From an uncultured Nitrosomonadales bacterium (lineage in GTDB: Bacteria > Pseudomonadota > Gammaproteobacteria > Burkholderiales > Methylophilaceae), in assembly GCA_946481065.1 (NCBI GenBank), contig CAMLMA010000063.1, forward strand, positions 1 to 10,686: 10,686 nt of DNA, written 5' to 3'. A program made the translations under genes and the position numbers. The notes beneath the pieces were generated by a model, which was not told the origin of the DNA, did not search any database, and saw nothing but the letters and a program-made list of their open reading frames with translations. Numbering within the stretch: the stretch's first letter is position 1; every line of letters begins with the position of its first letter. Shown here piece by piece: positions 1-5,767 of this stretch.

Positions 1-326
1 ACGATCACTGCCTGCCAGCCCCAGAAGGTGAAGCTCGCCAGCCGTGGGCAGAACAAGGTGGTCTGGCAGGTACGCTGCACCACGTAGTAAGAGGTGGCGA
101 ACAGCGTCGAACCGCCGAAGGCGAAGATCACGGCGTTGGTATGCAGCGGCCGCAATCGACCGAAGCTGGTCCAGGGCAGACCGAGATTGAGCTCCGGCCA
201 GACGAGCTGGGCGGCAATGATGACGCCCATCAGCATGCCGACGACACCCCAGACCACGGCCATGATGGAGAATTGGCGGAGCGCGGTATCGTTGTATTGG
301 GCTGCTGTCTTGTTGTTTGAAACCAT
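1..326 (-). CDS. ccoN: cbb3-type cytochrome c oxidase subunit I, CcoN (3' end outside window)
   Basis: This is the N-terminal 108 residues of the catalytic, heme-copper subunit of cbb3 oxidase, the high-affinity terminal oxidase of the inner membrane that reduces O2 to water and pumps protons. The reading frame is open to the left edge. The first transmembrane segment covers about residues 20-43 ([19 protein letters not shown]). The motif [14 protein letters not shown] around residues 59-72 is typical of CcoN, and His62 is the expected axial ligand of low-spin heme b. A second helix begins near residue 64 and a third near residue 98. The ATG at 326 is preceded by CTGGGAGAAC, an acceptable ribosome binding site about 8 nt away. 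The gene follows ccoS by 104 bp and has its own FNR-type control region in that gap. The copper centre and active-site histidines lie beyond the window, so they cannot be checked. Confidence 0.95.
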   Translation of the reverse strand, partial: MVSNNKTAAQYNDTALRQFSIMAVVWGVVGMLMGVIIAAQLVWPELNLGLPWTSFGRLRPLHTNAVIFAFGGSTLFATSYYVVQRTCQTTLFCPRLASFTFWGWQAVI

Positions 327-387
327 GGATGTTCTCCCAGTGACAGGTTGGCTTCCCCCGCCCGGGCATCCGGTCCGGCAGGAATTA

Positions 388-402
388 CCGGCAGTCTGCC
401 GG
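388..402. repeat. Perfect 7 bp inverted repeat in the ccoN leader/promoter
   Basis: CCGGCAG-T-CTGCCGG is a perfect 15 bp palindrome with a single central base. It lies between the FNR box and ccoN and overlaps the -10 position predicted from the box. No T-run follows on either strand, so it is not a standard Rho-independent terminator. It could be an operator for a dimeric regulator, a short mRNA hairpin at the 5' end of the ccoN transcript, or chance in GC-rich DNA. Confidence 0.4.
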
Positions 403-420
403 GCGTCGGTCGTGGGCGAC

Positions 421-434
421 TTGATGCAAATCAA
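421..434 (-). promoter_or_regulatory. FNR/ANR box upstream of ccoN
   Basis: The sequence TTGATGCAAATCAA is a perfect match to the FNR/ANR consensus TTGAT-N4-ATCAA. It overlaps the stop codon of ccoS (431-433), and its centre lies about 101 bp upstream of the ccoN ATG. If it acts as a class II activator site centred at -41.5, transcription would start near 386. The -10 element would then be around 393-398 on the minus strand (CAGACT, a weak 3 of 6 match). Activation of ccoNO(Q)P by FNR-family regulators under low oxygen is well established in Proteobacteria; the exact start here is inferred. Confidence 0.85.
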
Positions 435-568
435 TCTTCATGCAGAATGCGCGCGCCTTCCTTCTCCACATCCTCGAACTGCCCGGTGTGGATGGCCCAC
501 CAGAGCCCGGCGAGGATCGCCAGCACCAGCACCACCGACAAGGGGATCAACAGGAACAGGATCTCCAT
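431..568 (-). CDS. ccoS: cbb3 oxidase maturation protein CcoS
   Basis: This gene encodes a 45-residue single-span inner-membrane protein of the CcoS/FixS family, which is needed for correct insertion of cofactors into cbb3 oxidase. It starts [13 protein letters not shown], giving a transmembrane helix at residues 3-25 (including [13 protein letters not shown]), and ends in a short charged cytoplasmic tail with the family-typical pattern [10 protein letters not shown] around residues 30-38. The ATG (568-566) overlaps the ccoI stop codon by one base (TGATG), so translation is probably coupled to ccoI. A longer frame reaching upstream to 841 exists, but it lies inside ccoI and is not the real start. 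The end of the gene overlaps the FNR box that serves ccoN. Confidence 0.93.
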   Translation of the reverse strand: MEILFLLIPLSVVLVLAILAGLWWAIHTGQFEDVEKEGARILHED

Positions 569-2940
569 CAGGCGGCCATCCGCGCACCCGCAGCGCGGTC
601 TTCCAGCTTCGTTCCGGGTGCTTCGGCGGCCTGCGTTTCGGGAACGGGCGCGATCACGGAAAGACGCGCGGCATTCAGCACCACCAGCAGAGAGCTGGTC
701 GCCATGCCGAGGCCGGCGAGCCAGGCCGGCAGGTAGCCGACGACAGCCAGCGGCACGCAAACGGCGTTGTAGACAAAGGCCCAGGCGAGGTTCTGCCGTA
801 CCACGCGCATGGTGCGCGCCGATTGGCTGAACAGCGTGCACAACTCCCCGAGCCGGGCATGCGGCAGCACGATATCGCTCTGGCGCTGGGCCAGCGGCAC
901 ACGCTGGCCGATGGCGACCGAGACCCGTGCGCCAGCCAGCACCGGCCCGTCGTTAAGGCCATCGCCGACCATCATCACCTGATGTCCGGCCAGTTGCAGT
1001 GCACGTAGCCGGGCGAGTTTCTCTGCTGGCGTGCATTCCGACGCCACTTGCGTGATCCCTAGCGTCTGCGCCACCTGTTCTACGGCAGCCCGCTTGTCGC
1101 CCGAGACCAGCATCACCTGCTTGCCAGCCGACTGCAACGCGCGCACGGTTTGCGCAGCATCGGCGCGCAGGGTCTCGCGCAGATGGAAGCTCGCCACCCA
1201 GCCATCACCATTGGACAGATACACCTGCTGCTGGTCGCCGGATTGCGTGATCCCGCAATGACGAGCCGAGCCCAGGCGCCAGACATCCCTGCCACGGCGC
1301 GCAGTGATGCCCGCGCCATGGATCTCTTCGGCTTCGTCCAGCGGGATCAGCGGTTCGTCGCCCCATGCGGCACTGAGGGCACGCGCTGCAGGATGTAATG
1401 AGTGCGCAGCCAGCGAAGCCGCGACCAGCAAGGCCCAGTCGCTGGCGACGCCGAGCCGGGTCTCGACGCGTGTCATCTGAATGCGATCCTCGGTCAGAGT
1501 GCCGGTCTTGTCGAAGATCACGGTATCCACCGCCTGCAATGCCTCCAGCACCTGCATACGGCGCACCAGCGTGCCGCGCCTGGCCAGCGCACCGGCCGCA
1601 GTCAGCATGGCGGCAGGCGTTGCCAGCGACAATGCGCATGGGCAGGTGACGATCAGGATCGCCACTGCCGTCATCAGCGCCTGGCCATGGTCGGTCGGCC
1701 AGACCCAGAGCGCCGCAGCGGCGGCGGTGACCAGTACGAAGATCAGGAACGGGCGCGCGATGCGATCGGCGAGCAATGCGAGCCGCGGCTTGTCTACCGC
1801 CGCCCGTGCCATCAGCGCGACGATCTCGGCATAGCGGGTCTGCGTCCCCACCGCATGCAGGGCCACCGTCACCGAAGCCGACAGGTTGTCACTGCCGGCG
1901 ATGACGCGACTGCCCTGCGGCTTGGGCACAGGTGCCGATTCGCCGGTGATCAGCGCCTCGTTGACGCTGGTGCTGCCGCCGAGAATGATGCCGTCGCCCG
2001 GAAAGGCTTCGCCCGGCAACACGCGCACGACGTCCCCGACCTGCAGGGTGTCGAGCGCGACCCGCACGAATTCGCCATCGGCGGTACGTCGGCTCGCCGT
2101 CTGCGGTATCCGGCGGCAGAGCGCGTCGAGCGCGCCGGCCGTACGATCGCGCAGGCGCGCTTCGAGCCAGCGGCCGGTGAGCAAAAAGAAGACGAACATG
2201 GTGAGCGAATCGAAATAGACCTCCCTGCCCCACCAGCCGCCGGGTTCCCAGGTGGCGGCCGAACTCACGGCAAAGGTGATGAGGATGCCGATGGCGACCG
2301 GCAGCTCCATGCTCACCCGCAAGTGCTTGAGGTCCTGCCAGGCGTGCTTGAGGAACGGCGCACTGGAGAACAGCAACACAGGCAGCGTCAGCACCCAGCC
2401 TGCCCAGCGCAGCAGCTGCAGCAAGTCAGGCCCGATCTCGCCGGGCTCGGCCACATAGACCGGATAGGCGTACATCATCACCTGCATCATGCAGAAGCCT
2501 GCCACCAGCCAGCGCCAAAGCAGGCGTCGTTGCGCCTGGCGTTGCGCTCCGCTGTCCGGTTCGGCCGGCATCGGCGCATAACCGGCCGCGGCGATCGCCA
2601 TCAGCCATGCCGAAGGCCGGGTAGCCTCTACCCGCCAAACCACCCGTGCCTTGCCACTGGTGGCGCTGACTTCGGCGGTGTCGACGCCCGGCAGCGCCTG
2701 CAGTAGCTGTTCGATACCGATGGCGCAGGCAGCGCAGCGCATGCCGTCGATGGCGACCAGCGACTCCCATCGCCCAGCCGCGATCAGGCTGCTGAATCCG
2801 GACCAGGTCGCCGGGGTGTCATATGCGACCCAGGGCGCTTGACTGGCCTGGTCTTCGGCTATGCGCTCCCGCTCTGGCAGCCGAACGCTTTTTATGGTGC
2901 CGTGAATTCGACTTGAGGAATGCATGGGCTCTGCGATCAC
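568..2940 (-). CDS. ccoI: CcoI/FixI copper-translocating P1B-type ATPase
   Basis: This is a 790-residue inner-membrane P1B-type ATPase that delivers copper for the cbb3 oxidase. Visible parts in order are a heavy-metal-associated domain with GMRCAAC (Cys69 and Cys72), about eight transmembrane helices (near 144-163, 176-196, 212-230, 245-257, 398-415, 420-445, 712-735 and 738-757), the actuator motif TGES (332-335), the intramembrane copper site CPC (433-435), the phosphorylation motif DKTGT (Asp477), the SxHP signature (514-517) and the hinge motif GDGLND (659-664). The first 50 residues lack the extra cysteine-rich segment seen at the N-terminus of many CcoI proteins. The chosen start is GTG at 2940, overlapping the usp stop codon by 4 bp (GTGA); an in-frame ATG at 2925 is the alternative. 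Position directly before ccoS and ccoN supports CcoI over a general CopA exporter. Confidence 0.95.
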   Translation of the reverse strand: MIAEPMHSSSRIHGTIKSVRLPERERIAEDQASQAPWVAYDTPATWSGFSSLIAAGRWESLVAIDGMRCAACAIGIEQLLQALPGVDTAEVSATSGKARVVWRVEATRPSAWLMAIAAAGYAPMPAEPDSGAQRQAQRRLLWRWLVAGFCMMQVMMYAYPVYVAEPGEIGPDLLQLLRWAGWVLTLPVLLFSSAPFLKHAWQDLKHLRVSMELPVAIGILITFAVSSAATWEPGGWWGREVYFDSLTMFVFFLLTGRWLEARLRDRTAGALDALCRRIPQTASRRTADGEFVRVALDTLQVGDVVRVLPGEAFPGDGIILGGSTSVNEALITGESAPVPKPQGSRVIAGSDNLSASVTVALHAVGTQTRYAEIVALMARAAVDKPRLALLADRIARPFLIFVLVTAAAAALWVWPTDHGQALMTAVAILIVTCPCALSLATPAAMLTAAGALARRGTLVRRMQVLEALQAVDTVIFDKTGTLTEDRIQMTRVETRLGVASDWALLVAASLAAHSLHPAARALSAAWGDEPLIPLDEAEEIHGAGITARRGRDVWRLGSARHCGITQSGDQQQVYLSNGDGWVASFHLRETLRADAAQTVRALQSAGKQVMLVSGDKRAAVEQVAQTLGITQVASECTPAEKLARLRALQLAGHQVMMVGDGLNDGPVLAGARVSVAIGQRVPLAQRQSDIVLPHARLGELCTLFSQSARTMRVVRQNLAWAFVYNAVCVPLAVVGYLPAWLAGLGMATSSLLVVLNAARLSVIAPVPETQAAEAPGTKLEDRAAGARMAA

Positions 2941-3380
2941 TTGACCAGGGTCACCGGCAGATTCGCCAGGTGCACGATCCGGCTCGCCACCGAACCCAGC
3001 ACCAGGTTGCCCAATGCGCCCATGCCACGGGTGCCCATGACGATCTGGTCGATCTTGTGTGTTTGCGCGTACTGGATGATGCCTTCGGCCACTGGGCCGA
3101 TCTCGATATGCGTGGCGACAGCGATGTCCGCCCCGGCCAGTGCCTGCCGGGCCTGCTTGATGATGCCGTGGGCGTAATGGCGCTGGGCTTTTTCCAGCGT
3201 ATCGAAATCCGGGTATTCGCCCAGCGGCAGGATCAGGGGCTGGATGTTGATGAGATGGACCATGCCCTGCGGGCGGCCCTTCAGCATCTCCGCCGCGTAT
3301 TGCAAGGCGTTGAGCGAGGACGCGGAACCGTCCACCGGCACCAGCAGTTGTTCGACCTTATAGCTGCGAGGGATCGCCAT
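2937..3380 (-). CDS. Universal stress protein (UspA family, ATP-binding type)
   Basis: This is a 147-residue single-domain cytoplasmic universal stress protein. The N-terminal strand LLVPVDGS (residues 12-19) carries the nucleotide-contacting Asp17. The ATP-binding signature G-x2-G-x9-G-S is complete: GTRG at 116-119, nine residues, then Gly129-Ser130, followed by the usual terminal strand LPVTLVK. An ATP-binding, probably dimeric protein is therefore expected. The gene lies 18 bp after the DUF2934 gene and overlaps ccoI by 4 bp, so it is co-transcribed with the oxidase assembly genes. No clear Shine-Dalgarno sequence precedes the ATG at 3380. Single-domain Usp proteins are frequent members of FNR/ANR regulons and help survival without oxygen; that role here is inferred from context. 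Confidence 0.93.
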   Translation of the reverse strand: MAIPRSYKVEQLLVPVDGSASSLNALQYAAEMLKGRPQGMVHLINIQPLILPLGEYPDFDTLEKAQRHYAHGIIKQARQALAGADIAVATHIEIGPVAEGIIQYAQTHKIDQIVMGTRGMGALGNLVLGSVASRIVHLANLPVTLVK

Positions 3381-3398
3381 CGGGGACTTTGCTGACGA

Positions 3399-3707
3399 TC
3401 AGTTGATGGCCTGGCGGCCAGGGTTACGATCGAGGTAACGGTCGATCTCGGCCTCGGCTTCGAGCCAGTCGACCATCTCCGAGCCAGGCGCGAAATCGCG
3501 GCGCTCGGCACGAAAATAGGCATTGTCGGCGATCATCTGCTGACGATCCGTTTCGGTGACATGCGCCTCGCTGTTGGAGAACACATGACGGCCAGCAGCC
3601 TTGGCGCGACTGCGCCGCTTGGCGGGTGTACCTGTTTTGGCTTTGCCATCGGCCAGTTTGTTGGCGATCAGTTTGTTGGCGATCAGCATTTCATGGATCG
3701 TGGACAT
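3399..3707 (-). CDS. DUF2934 domain protein
   Basis: This is a 102-residue soluble protein of unknown function. The C-terminal part matches the DUF2934 pattern: IADNAYFRAERR (59-70) followed by GSEMVDWLEAEAEID (75-89), the usual aromatic-Glu-x2-Gly and DWLxAExE arrangement. A strongly basic linker (about residues 22-40, KAKTGTPAKRRSRAKAAGR) precedes it and may contact nucleic acid, though that is a guess. The start ATG at 3707 has a good ribosome binding site (AAGGAG, 7 nt upstream). The N-terminus contains a repeated LIANK (residues 8-12 and 13-17) encoded by a 15 bp tandem duplication. It lies 77 bp after hsp20 and 18 bp before usp on the same strand. DUF2934 genes are commonly found beside hsp20 and stress genes, but no biochemical role is known to me. 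Confidence 0.85.
   Translation of the reverse strand: MSTIHEMLIANKLIANKLADGKAKTGTPAKRRSRAKAAGRHVFSNSEAHVTETDRQQMIADNAYFRAERRDFAPGSEMVDWLEAEAEIDRYLDRNPGRQAIN
3654..3683. repeat. 15 bp perfect tandem duplication inside the DUF2934 gene
   Basis: CAGTTTGTTGGCGAT occurs twice head to tail (3654-3668 and 3669-3683). It adds five codons in frame, giving LIANKLIANK in the N-terminal part of the protein. It looks like a recent replication-slippage event that keeps the reading frame. Confidence 0.9.
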
Positions 3708-3772
3708 GGTGTACTCCTTGTGCAGTCAGGTTGGATCGGTGGTTCGGGCTGACATCAAGCGTGTCGGTCGTC

Positions 3773-3784
3773 ACCCCACGGGGT
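3773..3784. repeat. Small inverted repeat just downstream of hsp20
   Basis: ACCCC-AC-GGGGT forms a 5 bp GC-rich stem immediately after the hsp20 stop codon on the minus strand. No T-run follows, so it is at most a weak attenuator or an mRNA-stabilising 3' hairpin between hsp20 and the DUF2934 gene. It is short enough to be chance. Confidence 0.3.
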
Positions 3785-4204
3785 TCAGCGCACCTTGAGC
3801 TGCTTCAGGCGCGAATCGCGCGCCTTGGGCAGCGTCAGCGTCAATACGCCGTCTTCGTACTTGGCTTCGGCGCCAGCCGCATCGATATCCTCATCGAAGC
3901 TGAAGCTACGGCTGACCTCGCCGTGATAGCGCTCGCGCCGAACGATCTTGTTGTCCTGTTTCTCGTCATGCCGCGATTTGACTTCCGCGCGGATGAACAG
4001 CTGGTTGCCGTTGATCTTGACCTCGATATCCTCTTTCTTGACGCCGGGGATCTCGGCCTTGACGCGGAATGCCTTGTCGTCCTCTTCCACATCGATGCGG
4101 ATCGACAAGCCATTGTGGGAGGCAAGGTTAGGCACTGGCTGGAGCATGAAATGATCGAACAGGTCATCAAGACCCACATAACGACGTTTGGTCAGCTTGG
4201 TCAT
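3785..4204 (-). CDS. Small heat shock protein, Hsp20/alpha-crystallin family
   Basis: This is a 139-residue ATP-independent holdase chaperone that forms cytoplasmic oligomers and binds unfolding proteins. The alpha-crystallin domain spans about residues 33-126. It contains the strand pattern EIPGVKKEDIEVKINGNQL (51-69), the segment RRERYHGEVSRSFSF (89-103) and the hallmark GVLTLTLPK (119-127). The C-terminal tail ends in QLKVR, where LKV (136-138) can serve as the I/L-x-I/V oligomerisation motif. The ATG at 4204 was chosen because AAGGAG lies 8 nt upstream; the reading frame extends further to 4348, but those 48 residues do not look like an Hsp20 N-terminus and cover the regulatory region. 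The gene heads the minus-strand run towards cco and diverges from the beta-CASP gene, with an FNR-like box between them. Confidence 0.95.
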   Translation of the reverse strand: MTKLTKRRYVGLDDLFDHFMLQPVPNLASHNGLSIRIDVEEDDKAFRVKAEIPGVKKEDIEVKINGNQLFIRAEVKSRHDEKQDNKIVRRERYHGEVSRSFSFDEDIDAAGAEAKYEDGVLTLTLPKARDSRLKQLKVR

Positions 4205-4271
4205 TCCAGTCTCCTTCATCCGAAAATACGAATCCGAGCCGACAGCATGCGTCAGCCGCGGACAACAGACT

Positions 4272-4285
4272 TTGATCCAGGTCAA
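4272..4285. promoter_or_regulatory. FNR/ANR-like box between hsp20 and the beta-CASP gene
   Basis: TTGATCCAGGTCAA matches TTGAT-N4-ATCAA with one change (G for A in the second half-site). It lies in the 173 bp divergent region, centred 75 bp upstream of the hsp20 ATG and about 99 bp upstream of the beta-CASP ATG. Read towards hsp20, a class II spacing would put the start near 4237 with a weak -10 (CATGCT, 4244-4249). Read towards the plus strand, a TATAGA element at 4335-4340 would place the box near -68, in the range of class I sites. It may therefore serve one or both genes. Confidence 0.65.
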
Positions 4286-4334
4286 ACAACAGTGGGCTAA
4301 GGCGCATCGCCAGAACCGGCGCGGCAGGATTCGG

Positions 4335-4340
4335 TATAGA
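4335..4340 (+). promoter_or_regulatory. Possible -10 element for the beta-CASP gene
   Basis: TATAGA matches the sigma-70 -10 consensus at 4 of 6 positions and lies 38 bp upstream of the ATG. No good -35 element is found at the expected distance, which would fit an activator-dependent promoter using the upstream FNR-like box. This is tentative. Confidence 0.35.
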
Positions 4341-4377
4341 CTGGGCATCTCAGCCTTGGCATGGGAACGACCCGACG

Positions 4378-5739
4378 ATGAAGCTGCAATTTCTCGGTGC
4401 GACCGGCACCGTCACCGGTTCCAAATACCTGCTGCAGAACCAGTCCGGCCACACGCTGGTCGATTGCGGCCTGTTCCAGGGGTTCAAGCAACTGCGGCTG
4501 CGCAACTGGAGCGCCCTGCCCATCGCGCCGGCCCGCATCGATCGCGTCATCCTCACCCATGCGCATATCGATCACAGCGGCTACCTGCCGCTACTGGTGC
4601 GGCAAGGGTTCAGCGGGCCGGTGTATTGCACCTCGGCCACGCGCGACCTGTGCGAGATCCTGCTCATGGATAGCGCCAAGCTGCAGGAAGAAGAAGCCGA
4701 TTTCGCCAACCGTCACAGCTTTTCCAAGCATAAGCCTGCCCTGCCGCTCTATGACCGGCATGACGCGCAACGTGCGCTGCGGCAGCTGAAAGTGGTGGAG
4801 ATGGGTCACAAGCTGACGCTGGATGCCGATACCGCGTTCCATTTCGAGCCCTCCGGCCATATCCTCGGCTCGGCCTTCATCTGCCTCGAAAGCGAGGGCC
4901 GGCACATCGTATTCTCAGGCGACCTTGGCCGCCCGCATGATCTGGTCATGAGCGCGCCCAGTATCATCCAGCGCGCAGATTACCTGCTCATCGAATCCAC
5001 CTACGGCAACCGCAGCCATGCCCAGACCGATGTGCTGGAACAACTGGCGGAGGTCATCAACCGTACGCATCATCGCGGCGGCAAGGTCATCATCCCCACG
5101 TTCGCTGTCGGCCGCACGCAATCGCTGCTCTACTGCTTCCACCTGCTGAAGCAACGCGGCATGATCGACGCTGCACTGCCGATCTACCTCAATAGCCCGA
5201 TGGCACAGGAGGCGACGCGCATCTTCCAGCAACATCCCGGCGAATACCGCCTGACCGAAAAGGAAGTGGAAGGCATGTGCCGCGATGTGAAGGTCATCAC
5301 GGATATCGAGGAATCGAAATGGATCAACACCGTGAAGACACCGATGATCCTCATGGCCGGCAGCGGCATGGCGACCGGCGGCCGCATCGTGCATCACCTG
5401 AAGCAATTCGCGCCAGACCCGAAGAACACCATCCTCTTCACCGGCTTCCAGGCAGGCGGCACGCGCGGCGCGGCCATGCTCGACGGCATGAAGGAGATCA
5501 AGATCCACGGCGAGTACTACCCGGTCAACGCCGAGATCGCGCTGGTAGACAACCTCTCGGCCCACGCCGATGCCAGCGAGATCATTGGCTGGTTAAGCCA
5601 CTTCCAGAAACCGCCACGCCGCACTTTCATCACGCACGGCGAACCGGTCGCCGCCGACGCGCTACGCATGCGCATCGAGGAGCAGTTGCAGTGGGAGGTC
5701 TACCTGCCGGACTACATGGAATCGGTCGAGCTGGCCTGA
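4378..5739 (+). CDS. MBL-fold beta-CASP metallo-hydrolase (RNase-like, CPSF73/Ysh1-type)
   Basis: This is a 453-residue cytoplasmic protein of the beta-CASP group of metallo-beta-lactamases, whose characterised members process or degrade RNA. The MBL zinc ligands are present: HAHIDH (His61, His63, Asp65, His66), His161 in PSGHILGSA, Asp182 in SGDLGR and His420 in ITHGE. The beta-CASP insertion follows Glu206 in the motif ESTYGNR and contains IIPTFAVGRTQ (238-248), a stretch with GSGMATGGR (328-336), and LSAHAD (His396). All catalytic positions appear intact, so it should be an active two-zinc nuclease. The start MKLQFLGATGTVTGS is the normal family N-terminus, with GGGAACGA as a modest ribosome binding site. 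It diverges from hsp20 and shares the FNR-like intergenic region. Whether it is an endo- or exonuclease cannot be told from sequence. Confidence 0.93.
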   Translation: MKLQFLGATGTVTGSKYLLQNQSGHTLVDCGLFQGFKQLRLRNWSALPIAPARIDRVILTHAHIDHSGYLPLLVRQGFSGPVYCTSATRDLCEILLMDSAKLQEEEADFANRHSFSKHKPALPLYDRHDAQRALRQLKVVEMGHKLTLDADTAFHFEPSGHILGSAFICLESEGRHIVFSGDLGRPHDLVMSAPSIIQRADYLLIESTYGNRSHAQTDVLEQLAEVINRTHHRGGKVIIPTFAVGRTQSLLYCFHLLKQRGMIDAALPIYLNSPMAQEATRIFQQHPGEYRLTEKEVEGMCRDVKVITDIEESKWINTVKTPMILMAGSGMATGGRIVHHLKQFAPDPKNTILFTGFQAGGTRGAAMLDGMKEIKIHGEYYPVNAEIALVDNLSAHADASEIIGWLSHFQKPPRRTFITHGEPVAADALRMRIEEQLQWEVYLPDYMESVELA

Positions 5740-5742
5740 GCA

Positions 5743-5766
5743 CGGTCGCGCCCGGCCAGCCGACCG
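5743..5766. terminator. Possible bidirectional hairpin between convergent genes
   Basis: CGGTCG (5743-5748) and CGACCG (5761-5766) form a 6 bp perfect stem around a GC-rich 12 nt loop. It fills the 28 bp gap between the convergent beta-CASP gene and the ccdA-like gene. There is no T-run on either side, so it is not a classical intrinsic terminator. Only its position suggests a role. Confidence 0.3.
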
Positions 5767-5767
5767 G

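Noticed and set aside
431..841. 136-codon minus-strand frame ending in ccoS
   Set aside because: Only the last 45 codons look like a protein family. The upstream part is an out-of-frame reading of ccoI, and the ATG at 568 overlaps the ccoI stop in the usual coupled way.
94..1008. Plus-strand open frame of 304 codons crossing ccoN, ccoS and ccoI
   Set aside because: It is antisense to three recognisable genes, has low-complexity Arg/Pro/Ala composition and shows no ribosome binding site or family signature.
1402..2706. Long plus-strand open frame of 434 codons opposite ccoI
   Set aside because: It lies wholly antisense to a clear P-type ATPase. Its translation is rich in Arg, Gln, His and Gly with no domain, typical of an antisense frame in GC-rich coding DNA.
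4205..4300. Sigma-32 heat shock promoter for hsp20
   Set aside because: No CTTGAA and CCCCAT-type pair at proper spacing was found on the minus strand; the FNR-like box is the only recognisable control element.
4205..4348. 48-residue N-terminal extension of Hsp20
   Set aside because: The extension is Cys- and Arg-rich, unlike any Hsp20 N-terminus, and covers the FNR-like box. The ATG at 4204 has an excellent ribosome binding site.
4915..5565. 216-codon minus-strand frame inside the beta-CASP gene
   Set aside because: It is antisense to an intact, motif-complete enzyme; no start signal or domain is seen.
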